Origin: Actinomucor elegans
Taxonomy: Eukaryota > Mucoromycota > Mucoromycetes > Mucorales > Mucoraceae
Length of the DNA stretch: 64,000 nt
NCBI GenBank assembly: GCA_026027325.1
Contig: JAMSLZ010000018.1
Coordinates: forward strand, 124,001 to 188,000
Reading direction: 5' to 3'
Part shown: one piece after another, positions 61,311 through 64,000 of the stretch
How positions within the stretch are numbered: position 1 is the stretch's first letter
Layout: each line of letters starts with the position of its first letter
Made by a program: the position numbers and the translations under genes
Notes under the pieces: generated by a model
Database searches by the model: none
The model's input: only the letters and a program-made list of their open reading frames with translations
What the model was told of the DNA's origin: nothing

Positions 61311-62372
61311 ATGGCACGCTGGACTCTAACAGGCTTACAAGAAGGCGCTGTTTATGCTGTTCAAGGCATCACTGTCGTCCTTCAGAACCCGAATATACGA
61401 AAACAAAGATTCCTAAAAATATTCATATACCTCTCCATTGTCTCTTTTATACTTTTAGGCCTAACCAATGTCCTCATTGCCATACCAATTCATGTCGTTC
61501 GATTCATTCTTTGGCTGTCAACCAGCGATAAAGCGTCTCAGGCAGACGAAGCCCTTGAATCTGCTAATCGTTTTGTTCACGAAATAGTAGCTTCTGTACC
61601 ACTACTCGCGTTATTATGCATGCGCTATGTGTATCCTAAACCATTGGATGATTTGTTTATGGAATCTCTACGTTACTTGGACTCAATTCATCCCGATCGT
61701 CCTCCATACGCCAGTATTCTTGCTGAACAAAAGTTTAAAAGACGATACTGGCTAGATATGAAGAACTACATGCTAAGAACTTGGAAAAAGGTCAGATTGG
61801 GCTTGTTACTATTCGTCTTGTCCATGATACCCTTTGTTGGTAGATTTGTATTTCCAGCAGCAGGTACAAAAAAAAAAAATGGAAGGAGATAATAGTCAGC
61901 GCAACAAACTAATGTAATTTGCATAGGTGCTTACACTACATACAAGGCTTTGGGTAAAACACAAGGCATCGCAGTAGGCATCTGTTTTTTCTTTTTACCT
62001 CGGTGGGCCACTATGAAACTTGTCCGTGCTTTGATTGGCATGAGATCCTTAATGCGTGAATTGCTTGCACCGTATTTTGTTAGAATGCGTATGTCTCATA
62101 AAGAAAAACGCAGTTGGTTTAGTGGACGCAAAGACATCTTGTTTGGTTTCTCCGCTATTGCATATATTATCATTAGACTACCTATCGTTGGTATCCTTGG
62201 ATACGGTATTGCTCAAGCCGCTTCAGCTTATATGCTGACGGTAGTGACAGAACCACCATCAAAAGATATATTTAAAAAGAGACTCGATGAACACGAGAAC
62301 AGTGTAGATGATTTGACTGCGCTCGAGAAGCCTACTCCTGAAACAATGACCAGTAATAAAAAACAAGATTAA
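61311..62372 (+). CDS. EI24-domain multi-pass membrane protein
   Basis: Two exons (61311-61863, 61927-62372) give 332 aa. About five to six hydrophobic segments, including IYLSIVSFILLGLTNVLI, VRLGLLLFVLSMIPFVGRF and the re-entrant-looking IIIRLPIVGILGYGIAQAA. The arrangement around FVGRFVFPAAGAYTTYKALG is typical of the EI24/RRT8-LDS group of fungal ER or lipid-droplet proteins. Function in fungi is poorly defined; the yeast members affect spore-wall formation. The C-terminal 40 residues are charged. Phase-1 intron with an A-rich start (GTACAAAAA). Confidence 0.72.
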
Positions 62373-62709
62373 CAAGCTTGATGCTTTGTTATCAGAGCAG
62401 CGGACTTAATACACTACATGTACATAATAATATAATATGCATGGCTTAGAAAAGCTTCAAGTATCTAGATAGATATCGTATTCTTGGTTTAATAATAAAT
62501 GTCAACACGCATAAGATTATAAAATAGAAACAGAGGGCATTAGTACAAATTTATGGAATCATAGACATACACTATCTTGAACTTGTCTGAAGAGCTCAGA
62601 TCAAAACATGCCATTCAGGGGGTGGAAGGATTCCGTTAATATTTGGAAAGTGATTATACATGGGATATTTATTATAATAAGGTACAGCTTCTTGGCATCG
62701 TACTCTACC
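62373..62709. other. Convergent spacer with an in-frame extension of the CBM14 gene
   Basis: After the CBM14 stop (62712-62710) the same frame stays open for 37 codons to TGA at 62598-62596, with a Tyr/Pro/Asn-rich reading (VPYYNKYPMYNHFPN). The remainder toward 62372 is AT-rich 3' flank. Confidence 0.5.
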
Positions 62710-63022
62710 CTATAGGACACAGCCAGTTCGAGCCGTGACAACACATCGACGTAGAGAAGGGCTAAAAGCAGTTCCATTTTGACAATCATGTAAGGTTGGC
62801 TCAGGATTACCAGCAACGCAATAGTAATATTTAAAGCAGTTATTAGAATCAGGATATGATCCAGCTCCACTCGAGCCTGCTGGGCATCGCATGTCTCTTT
62901 CTATAAACATTGTTATTATCTATTCTATATAAATTAATAGCTATCTAAGACATACTTATAATGGCAGCTTGAGTAGCAAAAGCTAATAATCCAACAAGAA
63001 GTAAAAAATATTGAAGGTGCAT
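62710..63022 (-). CDS. Small secreted chitin-binding protein, CBM14/peritrophin-A domain
   Basis: Two exons (63022-62956, 62900-62710) give 85 aa. A hydrophobic signal peptide (HLQYFLLLVGLLAFATQAA) fills the first exon. The mature part is one CBM14 module with six Cys in the usual spacing: CPAGSSG, then NNCFKYYYCVAG with the aromatic chitin-contact residues, HDCQNG, and FSPSLRRCVVTARTGC. It probably binds chitin in the cell wall or in prey or host material. The frame remains open for 37 codons beyond the TAG, so a longer ancestral or read-through form is possible. Confidence 0.85.
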
Positions 63023-64000
63023 ATTATCGCAATAATGTTATGTAAAGAAAAAAGAACTAACCTCGAATATCAATAAAGACGATGGTCTTTATATATAGGC
63101 GCAAATAAGCGGCCTATTGCATATAGACTGTTAAACTGTCTTGAATTACTCCCGTACGGTATGCATCCAAGTATATATATAGATCTGTATCTACATCTAT
63201 TCTTTCATTTTTATAGTTGAAAAAGCATTCCAAGCATATATTTGTTACTGCTTATTACCTATGTAGAATGTGTTGTAATCTGTTAGAAATGTAGATATGA
63301 TATAGTCCACATTATTGCATTTGTTTACCTCCATTGAATGATTTACATATTAAGAACTACAAGAAGGAATCAGTTTTACCAAGAGAAATGACTGTTGCAT
63401 GCCTGCATTTTGTTACATGACTTCCGATGTTTACCTGGGGTTGGTGGCGAGGGGTTACCGGGCAAATCTAAGTAGTGTATGCAGGGTGAAGGTTCTCCAT
63501 AATCCTGCAAGATGTTTTATTAAGGACATGTATATACAAACAATGTAATTAAAAGAAGGCATAATCGTTAGGTAGTGAGCAGTAGTGCTTTCAGGAACAT
63601 GAAACAAAAGGAAAGGACTATGTTTCTGGATAAATTCTTGATGATAAGCACCAGTTTTGATCCATGATCGACAGCCGTTACTAGAACAAGCTGTCGTGAA
63701 TATAGGTACACCCTTTGCTTGGCTAAAAGTGCACGTAGTAATATGTACAAATAACAGCTAATAGATGATGCACATGCTGCTTGGGCGTATTCCTTTTCTT
63801 TCAAATAAACGATAATGGTTATTAGAATCAACTTGGATGCAGCGTAAATAAAATAAATGTAGTTAGGTATGATTATAAAATCGTAGTACTTTCGTTTTAC
63901 CTATCTTAACTTGTTCAAGTAAACTCCTACGTTAAGTAGATAGATATTAACATTCGTGATTAGATAGATGTTCTGTTTATTTTACAAAATTAAACTAAGC
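63023..64000. other. Right edge: possible exons of an unidentified minus-strand gene
   Basis: A minus-strand frame from about 63700 reads FTTACSSNGCRSWIKTGAY and HSPFLLFHVPESTTAHYL. A second block at 63504-63435, after a TTGCAG acceptor, reads DYGEPSPCIHYLDLPGNP and ends at a GTAAAC donor. Joining them needs an unusually short intron (about 37 nt), so the model is uncertain and I do not recognise the protein. 63023-63430 and 63850-64000 hold nothing recognised. Confidence 0.3.

Noticed and set aside
63568..63831. Minus-strand ORF of 87 aa at the right edge
   Set aside because: Its hydrophobic reading lies in another frame from the better coding blocks (63435-63700), so it is treated as a shadow.

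Overview
The window looks like nuclear DNA of an early-diverging filamentous fungus, most likely a Mucorales-type mucoromycete. It is AT-rich, and its genes are cut by many short GT-AG introns of about 45-100 nt. It carries the fungal alpha-aminoadipate lysine pathway and fungal-type genes: an inositolphosphorylceramide synthase subunit (Kei1), a Slt2-type MAP kinase and a Dma1-type FHA-RING ligase. I rebuilt the gene models by hand from splice sites and reading-frame continuity. Genus-level placement is inference.

Layout, 0-30 kb. The 3' end of an unidentified gene (1-437) converges on a glutamine-rich HAPSTR1-like gene. Then come LYS2 (alpha-aminoadipate reductase), KEI1, a PXA-PX sorting nexin, homocitrate synthase, SAM50, an Slt2-type MAPK with 13 exons, an AlkB/ALKBH8-type oxygenase, U1-C, Lunapark, a Ctr copper transporter (whose coding 3' end overlaps Lunapark's) and a Dma1-like FHA-RING protein. 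Two lysine-biosynthesis genes, homocitrate synthase and LYS2, lie about 8 kb apart.

Layout, 30-46 kb. After RPL32 the sequence becomes gene-poor and AT-rich. It holds a frame-broken relic, a membrane-protein-like ORF, an unrecognised two-exon gene and a 2OG-Fe(II) oxygenase. At 40438-45676 there is a structurally complete CACTA-type DNA transposon: 14-bp terminal inverted repeats starting CACTA, a GTA target-site duplication, an open six-exon transposase (930 aa), a divergent second gene, and subterminal repeats including six 39-bp tandem units. Coding relics lie just outside its right end.

Layout, 46-64 kb. Gene-dense again: mitoribosomal mL59, a PIN/auxin-efflux-type carrier, dynein light chain LC8, a STK32/YANK-type kinase, HBS1 with a nested SKI7-like alternative exon, BolA2, an EI24-type membrane protein and a small secreted CBM14 chitin-binding protein.

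Notable points are the intact CACTA element, the composite HBS1/SKI7 locus, and a recurring class of GC-AG introns, all with the donor GCAAGT (three well supported, one possible). No tRNA, rRNA or CRISPR array was seen.
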